A DNA stretch of 64,000 nt from Bacillota bacterium (GCA_017889545.1 JAGFZV010000004.1:1-64000), one strand, 5' to 3'. Counted from the stretch's first letter, positions 28,047-40,299 are shown. Notes: generated by a model not told the origin, from the sequence alone. Translations and numbers: made by a program.

Positions 28047-29237
28047 ATGAAAATCACAAGTGTAGAAGTAATTAAAGTGGCCACGCCGTTCAAACCGGAC
28101 ACATCGACCTGGCAGCCAATTGTTGTCAGAGTGAATACCGATGAGGGAATCAGCGGCTATGGCGAACTGGGAATGGCTTATGGTATCGGCTACACGGCCG
28201 GCTTTGGAATGTGTCAGGACCTGGCCAGGATCATTATTGGCATGGACCCCAGAAACAACGAGGAAATCTGGGAAAAAATGCTCAAGAAAACCTTCTGGGG
28301 CCAAGGCGGCGGCACCGTGATCTTTTCCGGAATGTCGGCACTGGATACGGCGCTATGGGATATAAAAGGCAAAGTGCTGAATACTCCTCTTTATCAATTG
28401 CTGGGCGGAAAAACGAACAAAAAACTTCGGGCTTATGCCAGCCAGCTGCAATTTGGCTGGGGCCTGGGCAAAGACAAGCAAAGCCTCAACCATCCCAAAG
28501 AATACGCCGATATTGCGCTGCAAGCCGTAGAAATGGGCTTTGACGCAGTGAAAGTCGACCCGATAGGATTTGATAAAAATGGCGTATGGCGGGCTATGGA
28601 CTTAACCGGCACGCTGCCGCAGGATCATGTTGAACTGGCCTATCAAAGAGTGAAGGCTATTCGGGAGGCCGTGGGATCCGGAGTGGATATCATTGTCGAA
28701 ATGCATGCCATGACTGACACCACGGCGGCCATCCAGTTCGGCAGGCGGATTGAAGATCTGAACATAATGTATTATGAAGAACCGACGATGTCGCTCAATC
28801 CCGACCAAATGAAGCAAATCGCGACCAGTGTTAGAGTGCCGATCGCCGCCGGCGAGAGGATATATAGCCGTTGGGGTTACCGGCCGTTCTTCCATAACGG
28901 CTCAATCCAAATGATTCAGCCCGACGTCGGCAACTGCGGCGGCATCACGGAAGGTAAAAAAATCTGTGATATGGCGCATGTCTACGATGTTAAGGTGCAG
29001 GCTCATGTCTGCGGCGGCCCAATAGCCACAGCGGTGGCGCTGCACCTGGAGGCGGCTATACCGAACTTCATGATCCATGAGACACATCGTTACTCATTAT
29101 TGGAAGGCAATATTTGCACCTGCAAATATGACTACCAACCGGAGAACGGCTACTATGAAGTGCCTGAACTTCCCGGCATTGGTCAAGAATTGGATGAGGA
29201 TGTTGTCAAAAAATCATTCATTGAGAAAGTATCATAA
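28047..29237 (+). CDS. mandelate racemase/muconate lactonizing enzyme family protein (enolase superfamily)
   Basis: GEGISGYGELG-like N-domain; VDIIVEMHAMTDTTAAIQFGRRIEDLNIMYYEEPT; AAGERIYSRWG; IQPDVGNCGGITEGKKI. Confidence 0.9.
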   Translation: MKITSVEVIKVATPFKPDTSTWQPIVVRVNTDEGISGYGELGMAYGIGYTAGFGMCQDLARIIIGMDPRNNEEIWEKMLKKTFWGQGGGTVIFSGMSALDTALWDIKGKVLNTPLYQLLGGKTNKKLRAYASQLQFGWGLGKDKQSLNHPKEYADIALQAVEMGFDAVKVDPIGFDKNGVWRAMDLTGTLPQDHVELAYQRVKAIREAVGSGVDIIVEMHAMTDTTAAIQFGRRIEDLNIMYYEEPTMSLNPDQMKQIATSVRVPIAAGERIYSRWGYRPFFHNGSIQMIQPDVGNCGGITEGKKICDMAHVYDVKVQAHVCGGPIATAVALHLEAAIPNFMIHETHRYSLLEGNICTCKYDYQPENGYYEVPELPGIGQELDEDVVKKSFIEKVS

Positions 29238-29338
29238 ACCTAGGCTGTGCCCTTTTGGAAACTAGGAAGAGTAAAAGGTCTGCATAGTAAAATTGATTTC
29301 TGCATATTTTGATTGGTTGATAATGCAGAAAAAGATTT

Positions 29339-29371
29339 TTGAGGAACTTCAAATAAGAGGTTCCTCTTTTT
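29339..29371 (+). terminator. intrinsic terminator
   Basis: GAGGAACttcaaataagaGGTTCCTCTTTTTCTT. Confidence 0.75.
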
Positions 29372-29622
29372 CTTGCCTAATTAAACTTTGCAACACAGGC
29401 TGCGGACGTCGAGAAAGGGATAAATATTTTTATGTTGTAAGAAAAGAATAATTTTGCCGCTGATAAAAAACAGAATAATTTGATAATTACAGCGATTTTG
29501 CTGACAACATGGTTGGGATAATGATAAGATATCAATACAAATAGAAATGCTGCTAAAAGACCCATTCTGGATAAAAGCGTATAATAGATAAGAGTTCATC
29601 AAATCATGCAGGGAGAAATAAC

Positions 29623-30183
29623 ATGCACAAAATTAGCATATGGAAGAAATGCTTGTTGGTACTATGGGCCATTTTGCTTTTTATAAGTTTGGCAGGATGT
29701 CAGTCAACTTCAAAAGGCCCAGCGGAAAGACCAAGCTCGAATACGGCTATTTCGAAAGAGGACACTGCTGCTAAACAGGTTCAGACGGATCAAGCTGCAA
29801 ATGCAACTGGTGTCATCCGCGTTCAGGTAAAAAAGGGGGAAAGTTATTCAACCAGGGACGAAGTGGCGGCATATATTTTCGAATTTCATACACTGCCGCC
29901 AAACTATATCACGAAGACCGAAGCGCAAAAACTGGGCTGGGACAATTCAAAAGGGAATCTTTGGAAAGTAACCAATCGAAAGTCTATTGGCGGCGATCGC
30001 TTTGGTAATCTAGAAGGACGATTGCCAAAAGCAAATGGGCGTCAATATTATGAATGCGACATCGACTATTCTGGAGGATATCGTGGTGCTGAGCGTATTA
30101 TTTATTCCAACGATGGGCTTGTTTTCTATACGGATGATCACTACAAAACTTTTGAGCAGTTATACTGGGGGGACAGCAGATGA
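29623..30183 (+). CDS. barnase-like guanyl-specific ribonuclease with lipoprotein signal peptide
   Basis: LFISLAGCQ lipobox; AAYIFEFHTLPPNYITKTEAQKLGWDNSKGNLWKVTNRKSIGGDRFGNLEGRLPKANGRQYYECDIDYSGGYRGAERIIYSNDGLVFYTDDHYKTFEQL strongly resembles mature barnase. Confidence 0.92.
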   Translation: MHKISIWKKCLLVLWAILLFISLAGCQSTSKGPAERPSSNTAISKEDTAAKQVQTDQAANATGVIRVQVKKGESYSTRDEVAAYIFEFHTLPPNYITKTEAQKLGWDNSKGNLWKVTNRKSIGGDRFGNLEGRLPKANGRQYYECDIDYSGGYRGAERIIYSNDGLVFYTDDHYKTFEQLYWGDSR

Positions 30184-30467
30184 AAGAAGTCCGGTTAAAT
30201 GGAGCTAAAATGGTGGATAAAGCTGCAACTCATGCTTATTTAAAACGAAAATTAACGTTGCCAGGGTATTATGGCAACAATTTGGACGCTTTATGGGATT
30301 GTCTTTCAACTGATTTCGTCCAGAAAAAAATCATCATCCATAAGCCGGAAGCGATGATAAAAAACTTAGGCTCTTACGGTGAAGCGATCATAAAGCTCTT
30401 CAAAGAAGTTGCGGAAGAAAATAAATATATTGAGGTGCATGTTGATAATCATACAAATGAAAATTAA
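30180..30467 (+). CDS. barstar family ribonuclease inhibitor
   Basis: LPGYYGNNLDALWDCLSTDF barstar motif; ATGA overlap with the upstream RNase stop. Confidence 0.92.
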   Translation: MKEVRLNGAKMVDKAATHAYLKRKLTLPGYYGNNLDALWDCLSTDFVQKKIIIHKPEAMIKNLGSYGEAIIKLFKEVAEENKYIEVHVDNHTNEN

Positions 30468-30485
30468 GAAAATAAGTATGGGCAG

Positions 30486-31481
30486 ATGAAAAAAGAAAGC
30501 AGAGATGATCCGGGCATGTCGACTAAGAGCCATGTGTCATCAGCAAAACCTTACTTCAGCGGCTCGTTTATTCAATCGTGGTATTGCCAAGATTGGGATA
30601 TAAAACGCTGGCATCAAGAACTTTCCATGCTTCGAGATATCGGTATTACGGAAATCATTATCCAAAGCACAGTAAACACAGCAAATGCGGACAAATACGC
30701 CAGTTATCCAAGTAAAATAGCTGGCTGCCGATCGAATGATGTCGATCTGTTGGCGCATGTGCTAATGGCAGCGGACGATTTAACCATGAAAGTCCGCATA
30801 GGAACCGGCGAGAATCATGAATGGTGGAAAAAAGGGGTTTGGTGGAAAAAAGGGGCTTGGGATCGAGCATGGTTGTTAAATGAAGCCAAGGAAAATATTG
30901 CGATCGTGGAGGAGATTGCTGAGAAATATACAACGCATTTTTCTTTTGCGGGTTGGTATATCCCCTATGAAATTTACAACATTACAGCAATCACAAGAAG
31001 AAAACAGGCCGACTTGAATGCTTTCTTTAAATCGATTGTAAATGCAATGAAGATAAGAACACCAGAAAAAACGGTGATGGTATCTCCTTTCTACAACTCA
31101 AAATTATCGATTCTGGGTCCTTTAGCAAACTGGACCAAGGCGTTAACGAATATTTTTATAGGAACAGGAGTGGATATCATCGCGCTGCAAGACAGCATAG
31201 GAGTCGGCTATAATCAGGTAAGTCAGCTGGAAAACATTTTCACTTATACCCAAAAAGCTGCTCAGGCAGTTGGTGCTGTGCTTTATGCCAACAATGAAAC
31301 CTTTGCTTTAACAGATGCTGGAAATGTTCCTGCAACGCAAAGACGTATCACGCTGCAAATAGAGAAGGTGAGGGCATATGTTGCCGGGTATGTTGCGTTC
31401 AGTCTCAGCCATTATCAGAATAAATATAGAGAAACAAATAGCTATATGGATTATAAAAATTACTACCTCTCGAAATTATAA
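30486..31481 (+). CDS. DUF4434-like (TIM-barrel glycosidase-like) protein
   Basis: [66 protein letters not shown]. Confidence 0.7.
   Translation: MKKESRDDPGMSTKSHVSSAKPYFSGSFIQSWYCQDWDIKRWHQELSMLRDIGITEIIIQSTVNTANADKYASYPSKIAGCRSNDVDLLAHVLMAADDLTMKVRIGTGENHEWWKKGVWWKKGAWDRAWLLNEAKENIAIVEEIAEKYTTHFSFAGWYIPYEIYNITAITRRKQADLNAFFKSIVNAMKIRTPEKTVMVSPFYNSKLSILGPLANWTKALTNIFIGTGVDIIALQDSIGVGYNQVSQLENIFTYTQKAAQAVGAVLYANNETFALTDAGNVPATQRRITLQIEKVRAYVAGYVAFSLSHYQNKYRETNSYMDYKNYYLSKL
30822..30857 (+). repeat. 18-bp tandem duplication ([12 protein letters not shown]) inside the DUF4434-like gene
   Basis: tggtggaaaaaaggggtt then tggtggaaaaaaggggct, one mismatch. Confidence 0.9.
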
Positions 31482-31579
31482 GGGCGAAAGATATGCGAGC
31501 GGCCCAATACGTTGTTAAGTATAATAATTTTACGCTGCAGCATGAGCCGATAGGCGGTGTCAAAAAGGGGGGGATGGAC

Positions 31580-32446
31580 ATGAAAATTGATCCTAAGGAC
31601 TTTCGTGTTTCGGAGGAAGAGAAGGTTAAGTTGAAAACATGGCCGACAAAGGTTTCGTCCTATTTTGAGTCAAAGGAAGATTACGAGAATACCTTACGAG
31701 AACATATCCAAGAATTAAGTGAACTGCAGAGCTTGATGTATGCGCATAACCGCTATGCGTTGCTGCTGATTTTCCAGGGAATGGATGCTGCTGGAAAAGA
31801 CGGTGCGATCCAGCATGTGATGTCCGGTGTCAACCCGACAGGATGTCAGGTATATACTTTCAAGACCCCCAGTGCGGAGGAACTGGATCACGATTTTCTC
31901 TGGCGAACTATCTGCGATTTGCCGGAAAGAGGCCGAATAGGTATCTTTAATCGTTCCTATTATGAAGAGGTGATTGTAGTTCGTGTTCACCCCTCAATCC
32001 TCGAGGGCCAGAATTTGCCAAATGAATTGCAGGACAATAATATCTGGGAAGAACGATACCAGTCAATCATTAATCTGGAGAAGCATTTGTATCGGAACGG
32101 TACCCGGATCATCAAGTTTTTTCTGCATCTTTCAAAGGATGAGCAGCGCAAACGTCTACTGGAGCGAATCGATGCACCCGAAAAAAACTGGAAATTCAGT
32201 CGTGCCGATATTGAAGAACGTCAGTATTGGGAAGACTACATGGCGGCCTACGAGGACTGCCTGGGAGCGACGAGCACTAAGGAGGCGCCTTGGTATATCG
32301 TGCCAGCGGATGAAAAGAAAAATTGCAGATTGATCATTTCGAAGATTATTCTTGATACGATGAATGACTTGCAGATGCATTATCCTATAATAGACGACAA
32401 GCGCCGAGAGGAGCTCCAACTGATCCGCAGCATGCTTGCTGAATAG
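31580..32446 (+). CDS. polyphosphate kinase 2 (PPK2) family protein
   Basis: [79 protein letters not shown]. Confidence 0.93.
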   Translation: MKIDPKDFRVSEEEKVKLKTWPTKVSSYFESKEDYENTLREHIQELSELQSLMYAHNRYALLLIFQGMDAAGKDGAIQHVMSGVNPTGCQVYTFKTPSAEELDHDFLWRTICDLPERGRIGIFNRSYYEEVIVVRVHPSILEGQNLPNELQDNNIWEERYQSIINLEKHLYRNGTRIIKFFLHLSKDEQRKRLLERIDAPEKNWKFSRADIEERQYWEDYMAAYEDCLGATSTKEAPWYIVPADEKKNCRLIISKIILDTMNDLQMHYPIIDDKRREELQLIRSMLAE

Positions 32447-32662
32447 GATGACTTGGCGTTTTTTCAAAGTAAGGCGCAAGCTAGCAACACGAATACCCGA
32501 AAACTACGTTTGAACGATTATTGAAGGATTTTGTGTAAAAAATCGCGAATATTCTGAACTAACGCTTATTTAAAACGCAAAATCAAAGATTTTGGGATTG
32601 TTTTTAACAACTGTCATACAGATGGATGCCGAAGCGCAATACCTTAATTTTGCAGTAAATAA

Positions 32663-34885
<2,223 letters not shown>

Positions 34886-34980
34886 TCTTGGGATACGCGT
34901 TTTCCAAGGTTTGCAAAAACTTATTGACACAGTTATCCATCGCATATCAAGAAAATTATAACGATACAACTTTACTGTAA

Positions 34981-35037
34981 ATAAAACTACCGCAAAAGGT
35001 TGCCATTTAGGTGGCCGTTATTTTGCGGTAGTTTTAT
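34981..35037. terminator. bidirectional terminator hairpin
   Basis: ATAAAACTACCGCAAAA (34981-34997) pairs perfectly with TTTTGCGGTAGTTTTAT (35021-35037). Confidence 0.8.
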
Positions 35038-35073
35038 TTGTGCTTACGCTATTTATTTCAAATTGCATATGTG

Positions 35074-35721
35074 TCACTTTTTGCTTTGGTCAACCGGCGT
35101 AGGAGGAGTGCTCAGAAGCAGAAGGTTTTCAATATCTGCTTTTAAAAGGGTCGCAGCCGTTGCAAGGTCGCCTTTTTCCAGGTAGTCAACGAAAGCTAGG
35201 TGTAAATCCATGGAGGCAGAATGTTTTTTCTGTGCGAAAAAGATCGTCTGGATGTTTAAAGCGTCTTCCAAGAGCTTATAGGCGTAATGGTTGCCATAAG
35301 CGGAGAATAATTTTAGATGAAATTGGCAATTGTAGTGCCAGTGAGACATGAAATCATTGGTTAGGCAGCTCATGTAGTTCACGCAGATGGTTCTCAGTTC
35401 TTTGATACTGGCTTCATCGATATAGCTACCATAACTTTCCAAGAAAGAACATTCCAAAGCGGAACGAAATTTAACAATTTCCAACAATTGTTTTCTGTTT
35501 GGCTGAAGAATTTTATATCCCTGACGGGGAATGCTGGATAGAATAAGGGTTCCGGTCAGCTGAGAAAGGGCTTCGCGTATGGGGGCTCGGCTAACATTAT
35601 ATTTTTCCATCAAAAATTTTTCAGTCAGGATGGTGTCGGTAGAATATACGCCATTGATAATATCAGAAAACAAAGCTTCATAAACTTGATCCTTTAATGT
35701 ATCTGGATTTTTTTTGTCCAT
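35074..35721 (-). CDS. GntR family transcriptional regulator (FCD type)
   Basis: LKDQVYEALFSDIINGVYSTDTILTEKFLMEKYNVSRAPIREALSQLTGTLILSSIPRQGYKI. Confidence 0.9.
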   Translation of the reverse strand: MDKKNPDTLKDQVYEALFSDIINGVYSTDTILTEKFLMEKYNVSRAPIREALSQLTGTLILSSIPRQGYKILQPNRKQLLEIVKFRSALECSFLESYGSYIDEASIKELRTICVNYMSCLTNDFMSHWHYNCQFHLKLFSAYGNHYAYKLLEDALNIQTIFFAQKKHSASMDLHLAFVDYLEKGDLATAATLLKADIENLLLLSTPPTPVDQSKK

Positions 35722-35935
35722 AGAATATCTCCCTAAGTAGATTGTTAAGTTATTATATATTGAAAAAAAAGGTTAGTCAATATGAGCGAAACATGAATTT
35801 CATGCATAATAAAGAAAAAATGCCAACGTGATCATATCACGAAATATCAAATATAGGCTAATTTGCCTCTGAATTACAATAATTATAGAAATAACGTACT
35901 AAAAAATGGTAATAAAATAAAATTTTCGAAATATA

Positions 35936-35964
35936 TTGACTGATATTATTAGTTGTGATATGAT
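35936..35964 (+). promoter_or_regulatory. candidate sigma-A promoter TTGACT-17-TATGAT with overlapping palindromic operator
   Basis: TTGACT 35936-35941, 17-nt spacer, TATGAT 35959-35964; GTGATATGATCA(G) at 35955-35967 matches 12 of 13 to the reverse complement of GTGATCATATCAC at 35828-35840. Confidence 0.6.
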
Positions 35965-36207
35965 CAGAGCAAATAAAACAGTATGAAATGGCAGGGAAAT
36001 TATACTGGTAATTGCTGCTAAAAAGCTAATAAATTAAGCAATATCGTGGTCATATTAGAATTGAGAAATTAAGTTAAATTTTATTGAAGAATAGTGATGT
36101 GCAAATGCTGAAAAATTTTGCAGTATAACCTGACAAACTTGAAAATGCAAAAATTAGGAAATCATAAACAGCTGTCAGTAAATTATGGAGAAAAGGAGAC
36201 AAAGAAC

Positions 36208-36714
36208 ATGATCGACAACAAAATTAGTATCAAAGGGGACCCGGTAGTAGACATTCAGAGAGGTGCAATTGGACATCGCGCAACCTGGACCGGTTTAACG
36301 TACACAAAGGCCAGAGAAGCAGGCAAGGCCGAAGAGACAGAAAAATTCATCCGGGAAGCAGTTGCAGAAACCGCTAAGGTTCAGGCCGCTGCAATCAAAT
36401 CCAAATGCCAGGATCCGGAGAGCGTTGCATGTTTTGCCGAAACATTTCTCAATCCGAACGTCGCAAAGACGTTTGAAATTGAATTCAAGACCAAAACCGC
36501 AGACAGAGTGGATCTGGCATTTCATCATTGCCCACTGTTGAAAGCATGGCAGGATCTAGGCTTTGATGATGAAACCTGTGAAAAATTATGCGACATGGCG
36601 ATGGACGGAGACAGAGGCATTGCCGCAGCCATGGGCTATGAATTCTACTTGGGAGATACCATTGCCAACGGCTTTAAGACCTGTCAGATGGCCTATTTCA
36701 AAAAAGGCAAATAA
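36208..36714 (+). CDS. L-2-amino-thiazoline-4-carboxylic acid (ATC) hydrolase family-like protein, copy 1
   Basis: 168 aa MIDNKISIKGDPVVDIQRGAIGHRATW...; RBS aaaaggag; track start 36118 is probably too far upstream. Family assignment is from recollection. Confidence 0.6.
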   Translation: MIDNKISIKGDPVVDIQRGAIGHRATWTGLTYTKAREAGKAEETEKFIREAVAETAKVQAAAIKSKCQDPESVACFAETFLNPNVAKTFEIEFKTKTADRVDLAFHHCPLLKAWQDLGFDDETCEKLCDMAMDGDRGIAAAMGYEFYLGDTIANGFKTCQMAYFKKGK

Positions 36715-36766
36715 TTAAGCGTTCGTCAAAAATAATTAAAATTATGGAGAAAAGGAGACAAAGAAC

Positions 36767-37273
36767 ATGATCGACAACAAAATTAGTATCAAAGGGGACC
36801 CGGTAGTAGACATTCAGAGAGGTGCAATCGGACATCGCGCAACCTGGACCGGTTTAACGTACACAAAGGCCAGAGAAGCAGGGAAGGCCGAAGAAACAGA
36901 AAAATTCATCCGTGAAGCAGTTGCAGAAACTGCTAAGGTTCAGGCGGCTGCAATCAAATCCAAATGCCAGGATCCGGAGAGTGTTGCATGCTTTGCGGAA
37001 ACTTTCCTCAATCCGAATGTTGCAAAGACGTTTGAAATTGAATTCAAGACCAAAACCGCAGACAGAGTGGACCTGGCATTTCATCATTGCCCATTGTTGA
37101 AAGCATGGCAGGATTTAGGCTTTGATGATGCAACCTGTGAAAAATTATGCGACATGGCGATGGACGGAGACCGAGGCATTGCCGCAGCCATGGGCTATGA
37201 ATTCTACTTGGGAGATACCATTGCGAACGGCTTCAAGACCTGTCAGATGGCCTATTTCAAAAAAGGCAAATAA
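36767..37273 (+). CDS. ATC hydrolase family-like protein, copy 2 (near-identical paralog)
   Basis: 168 aa, differs from copy 1 at one residue (DDETCEK vs DDATCEK); same leader sequence attatggagaaaaggagacaaagaac. Confidence 0.6.
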   Translation: MIDNKISIKGDPVVDIQRGAIGHRATWTGLTYTKAREAGKAEETEKFIREAVAETAKVQAAAIKSKCQDPESVACFAETFLNPNVAKTFEIEFKTKTADRVDLAFHHCPLLKAWQDLGFDDATCEKLCDMAMDGDRGIAAAMGYEFYLGDTIANGFKTCQMAYFKKGK

Positions 37274-37300
37274 TTAAGCAGTGAAAAGGAGACCTCTTTA

Positions 37301-38566
37301 ATGGATAAAGTGCAATACGATAATTATATTACGATATTAAAGGGAGAACTTATTACGGCTATGGGCTGCACGGAACCGATTGCCATTTCCTTTACCGCTG
37401 CTAAGGCACGAGAGGTCCTTGGGCAGATGCCGGAACGGATGGTTATCCGCTGCAGCGGCAATATTATTAAAAATGTGAAGGGTGTTGTAGTGCCTAATTC
37501 TGGCGGTCAGAAGGGCGTGGAAGTGGCAGCCATCCTAGGCGTTGTCGCAGGGAAATCGGAACTGGAGCTTGAGGTCATCAGCCAGGTAAAACAGGAAGAC
37601 ATTGATCAGACCAAAACGTTATACAGTCAGGGTATCTGCAGTTGTGAGCTGGAAGAAGGAGAAGAAAATCTTTTCATTCGCGCAGAGCTAGCAGCTGGAT
37701 TGGAAACGGCAGCGGTGGAAGTGAGAACCAAGCACAACCACATTGCCAGAATAGAAAAAAATGGTCAGGTGATATTTGAGCAGCCAGATCTTTCAATTGG
37801 CGAGTCTGGGGATAAGTCAAAGCTCAATATCGAGGACATACTCGATTTTGCTAACGAAGTAAAGTTGGATGATATAAGAGAAATCATCAGCCGGCAGATT
37901 AAGTACAACTCCGCCATATCAGCAGAAGGCCTGACGAATAAATGGGGTGCCCAGGTTGGACAGACTTTCCTGAATTTTGGCAGCAATGATGTAAGGATTA
38001 GAGCAAGAGCAGCAGCAGCAGCAGGATCTGATGCGCGAATGAATGGTTGTGCCCTCCCGGTAGTCATCAATTCCGGAAGCGGCAATCAGGGGATCACATG
38101 TACTATGCCGGTTGTTGTTTATGCTGAAGAGATGGGAGTAGATGAGGATACCCTTTATAGGGCGCTTGTTCTGACCAACCTCCTGTCCCTTCATCAGAAA
38201 CGCTATATCGGGAACCTGTCCGCTTACTGTGGAGCCGTATCCGCTGGGGCGGCTGCAGCTTGCGGGATTGCTTATCTGAATGGCGCCGATTATGATGTCA
38301 TTGGAAAGACCATCATCAATTCCTTGGGAAATGTGGGCGGCATTATATGCGATGGAGCAAAGGCATCTTGTGCGGCGAAAATCTCCAGTGCAGTAGATGC
38401 TGGTATTATGGGCTATGAAATGGCAAAACGTGATTTGTTCTTTCCCTTCGGCGAAGGTCTTGTAGAACAGGATTACGAACAGACAATTCGTAATATCGGC
38501 CGTATGGGCTACTATGGCATGAAATCCACCGACGTAGAAATCCTTAATATTATGATCGGTAAGTAA
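37301..38566 (+). CDS. L-serine dehydratase alpha-like / L-cysteine desulfidase family (UPF0597) protein
   Basis: LITAMGCTEPIAISFTAAKAREVLG; VVVPNSGGQKGVEVAAILGVVAG; INSGSGNQGITCTMPVVVYA. Confidence 0.85.
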   Translation: MDKVQYDNYITILKGELITAMGCTEPIAISFTAAKAREVLGQMPERMVIRCSGNIIKNVKGVVVPNSGGQKGVEVAAILGVVAGKSELELEVISQVKQEDIDQTKTLYSQGICSCELEEGEENLFIRAELAAGLETAAVEVRTKHNHIARIEKNGQVIFEQPDLSIGESGDKSKLNIEDILDFANEVKLDDIREIISRQIKYNSAISAEGLTNKWGAQVGQTFLNFGSNDVRIRARAAAAAGSDARMNGCALPVVINSGSGNQGITCTMPVVVYAEEMGVDEDTLYRALVLTNLLSLHQKRYIGNLSAYCGAVSAGAAAACGIAYLNGADYDVIGKTIINSLGNVGGIICDGAKASCAAKISSAVDAGIMGYEMAKRDLFFPFGEGLVEQDYEQTIRNIGRMGYYGMKSTDVEILNIMIGK

Positions 38567-38689
38567 TTTCCTATCGTGTGATAGGCAATACTTTCGGGGA
38601 AGTTTCGGGTATAATTTCAAGGGGTTTTAGTATTGGAATAATTAACGTGACTATATACAATCTAATAAAGTTATAGGAGGAAAGATCAT

Positions 38690-39943
38690 ATGAAAAAACG
38701 TTGGGTTGTTCTAGCCGTATCTTGGATCGTGTTTTTCGTGGCATTTCTCGATCGGGTGAATTTGTCAGTCGCTATGCCCTTAATATCTAAGGAATTCTCT
38801 TTATCCCCGGAACAGGTTGGATATTTATTTAGCGCCTTTTTTATCTCATATACTGTCTTCCAAATACCAGGCGGCTATTTGAGCGATAAAGTCGGGCCTA
38901 AAAAGGTGCTGCTTGTTGCTTTGGTATGGTGGTCGATTATGACCATGGCTACAGGGCTGGCGCGTTCGTTTTCTCAGTTTTTTATCGTACGTGTACTTTT
39001 TGGCATCGGGGAAGGTCTTCAGCCACCGTGCGCCTTCAAATTGAATAGCAACTGGTTTCCCAACCAGGAGCGGGCCACTGCGAATGCAATCTTCACTTCG
39101 GCCTGTTCCTTCGGACCTGCTATTGCGCCGTCAATCGCCGTAGCTATTATCGGCCTTTGGGGCTGGCATGCACTGTTCTATATTTTTGGTGGACTGGGTT
39201 TTATCATTCTTCCGTTACTGATCTTTTTCGTAAAAAATTCTCCGGAAGAGGATCCTACCATTTCGAAAGAGGAATTTAATTATATTAAGAAGGGGCAGGC
39301 AGAAATCGTTCAGACAGCATCAGATGAAACAAGTGTTGGCCTTATGAGCGTACTTAAGAACCGGAACATTTGCCTGCTGGCTCTTACTTACTTTGGCTTT
39401 ATGTGTGCATTCTTTGGTTTGTTATCCTGGTTGCCCAGTTATTTAGTAAAAGCGCGTGGCTTCGAAATGGTGAAAATGGGTATCTTCTCAGGGTTGCCGT
39501 TCTTAGCGCTGGGTATTGCCCAACCGTTTGGCGGCTGGCTTTCCGATAAAGTATTTAATGGTCGCCGTAAAATCCAGGCAATTCTGGTGAATTTAGCAGC
39601 TGGGCCGATGCTTTATGGCGTGGTTGCAGCTCCAACGGAAAATGTTGCTATGGCACTTCTGGTTTGTACAGGATTTTTAGTAGGCATGGCATTTGGTCCT
39701 TTGTGGGCTATGCCGATGGAATCGGTGAAACGCAGCTATGTCGGTATGGCGACCGGCGTAATGAATGCCGGTGGCAGTATAGGTGGTATCTTATCGCCGA
39801 TTATCATTGGATACTTGGTGGGCATGTCTGGGTATAATGCTGCATTCGTCTTTATGGGTGGCGCATTAGTGTTCACCGCGATAGTTGCCTCCTTTGTTAA
39901 ATTACCGCCGAAAGAGAATGCCCGCATTGCTTCCGCGTCCTGA
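38690..39943 (+). CDS. MFS transporter (ACS-like)
   Basis: VAFLDRVNLSVAMPLISKEFSLSPEQVGYLFSAFFISYTVFQIPGGYLSDKVGPKKVL. Confidence 0.88.
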   Translation: MKKRWVVLAVSWIVFFVAFLDRVNLSVAMPLISKEFSLSPEQVGYLFSAFFISYTVFQIPGGYLSDKVGPKKVLLVALVWWSIMTMATGLARSFSQFFIVRVLFGIGEGLQPPCAFKLNSNWFPNQERATANAIFTSACSFGPAIAPSIAVAIIGLWGWHALFYIFGGLGFIILPLLIFFVKNSPEEDPTISKEEFNYIKKGQAEIVQTASDETSVGLMSVLKNRNICLLALTYFGFMCAFFGLLSWLPSYLVKARGFEMVKMGIFSGLPFLALGIAQPFGGWLSDKVFNGRRKIQAILVNLAAGPMLYGVVAAPTENVAMALLVCTGFLVGMAFGPLWAMPMESVKRSYVGMATGVMNAGGSIGGILSPIIIGYLVGMSGYNAAFVFMGGALVFTAIVASFVKLPPKENARIASAS

Positions 39944-40054
39944 AAATAATCATGCACGAAAGTTTTTCGGGCAAAAGAGAAGCGAACCGGCTTAATGGAT
40001 GAAAGCGTAGGGGAAATAACCGTCTTTTTCGCTAGACCGGTCTAAACAAAATTT

Positions 40055-40112
40055 GAATAAATAAAACTGAGCGCCCGCAATTTAAACTTTGGGCGCTCAG
40101 TTTTATTTATTC
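40055..40112. terminator. bidirectional terminator, perfect 22-bp stem
   Basis: GAATAAATAAAACTGAGCGCCC (40055-40076) / GGGCGCTCAGTTTTATTTATTC (40091-40112). Confidence 0.85.
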
Positions 40113-40299
40113 TTCCGAAATCAAACGACATAATGAAGCCCCATATAAGCAAGAGGAAATTTAATATTTGCAAAACGGTCGTCAGAAGTGTTCGTATATC
40201 TTTCTATTGAACAAGGGCTGATGTAAAGAGGGATGGTAATGTTCCCAATAATCGAATACAATTAGTATAGTAATGTTTTATCGGAATGGGGGAGGCCAA

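Larger units (their letters stand above)
36180..37279 (+). repeat. tandem gene duplication: 36180-36720 and 36739-37279 (541-bp units, offset 559)
   Basis: Unit spans RBS leader, ORF and aaataattaagc trailer in both copies. Confidence 0.95.

Noticed and set aside
36118-36207. 30-residue N-terminal extension of ATC-hydrolase-like copy 1
   Set aside because: Copy 2 starts at the equivalent of 36208 with the same RBS; the extension lacks an RBS and contains the shared leader.
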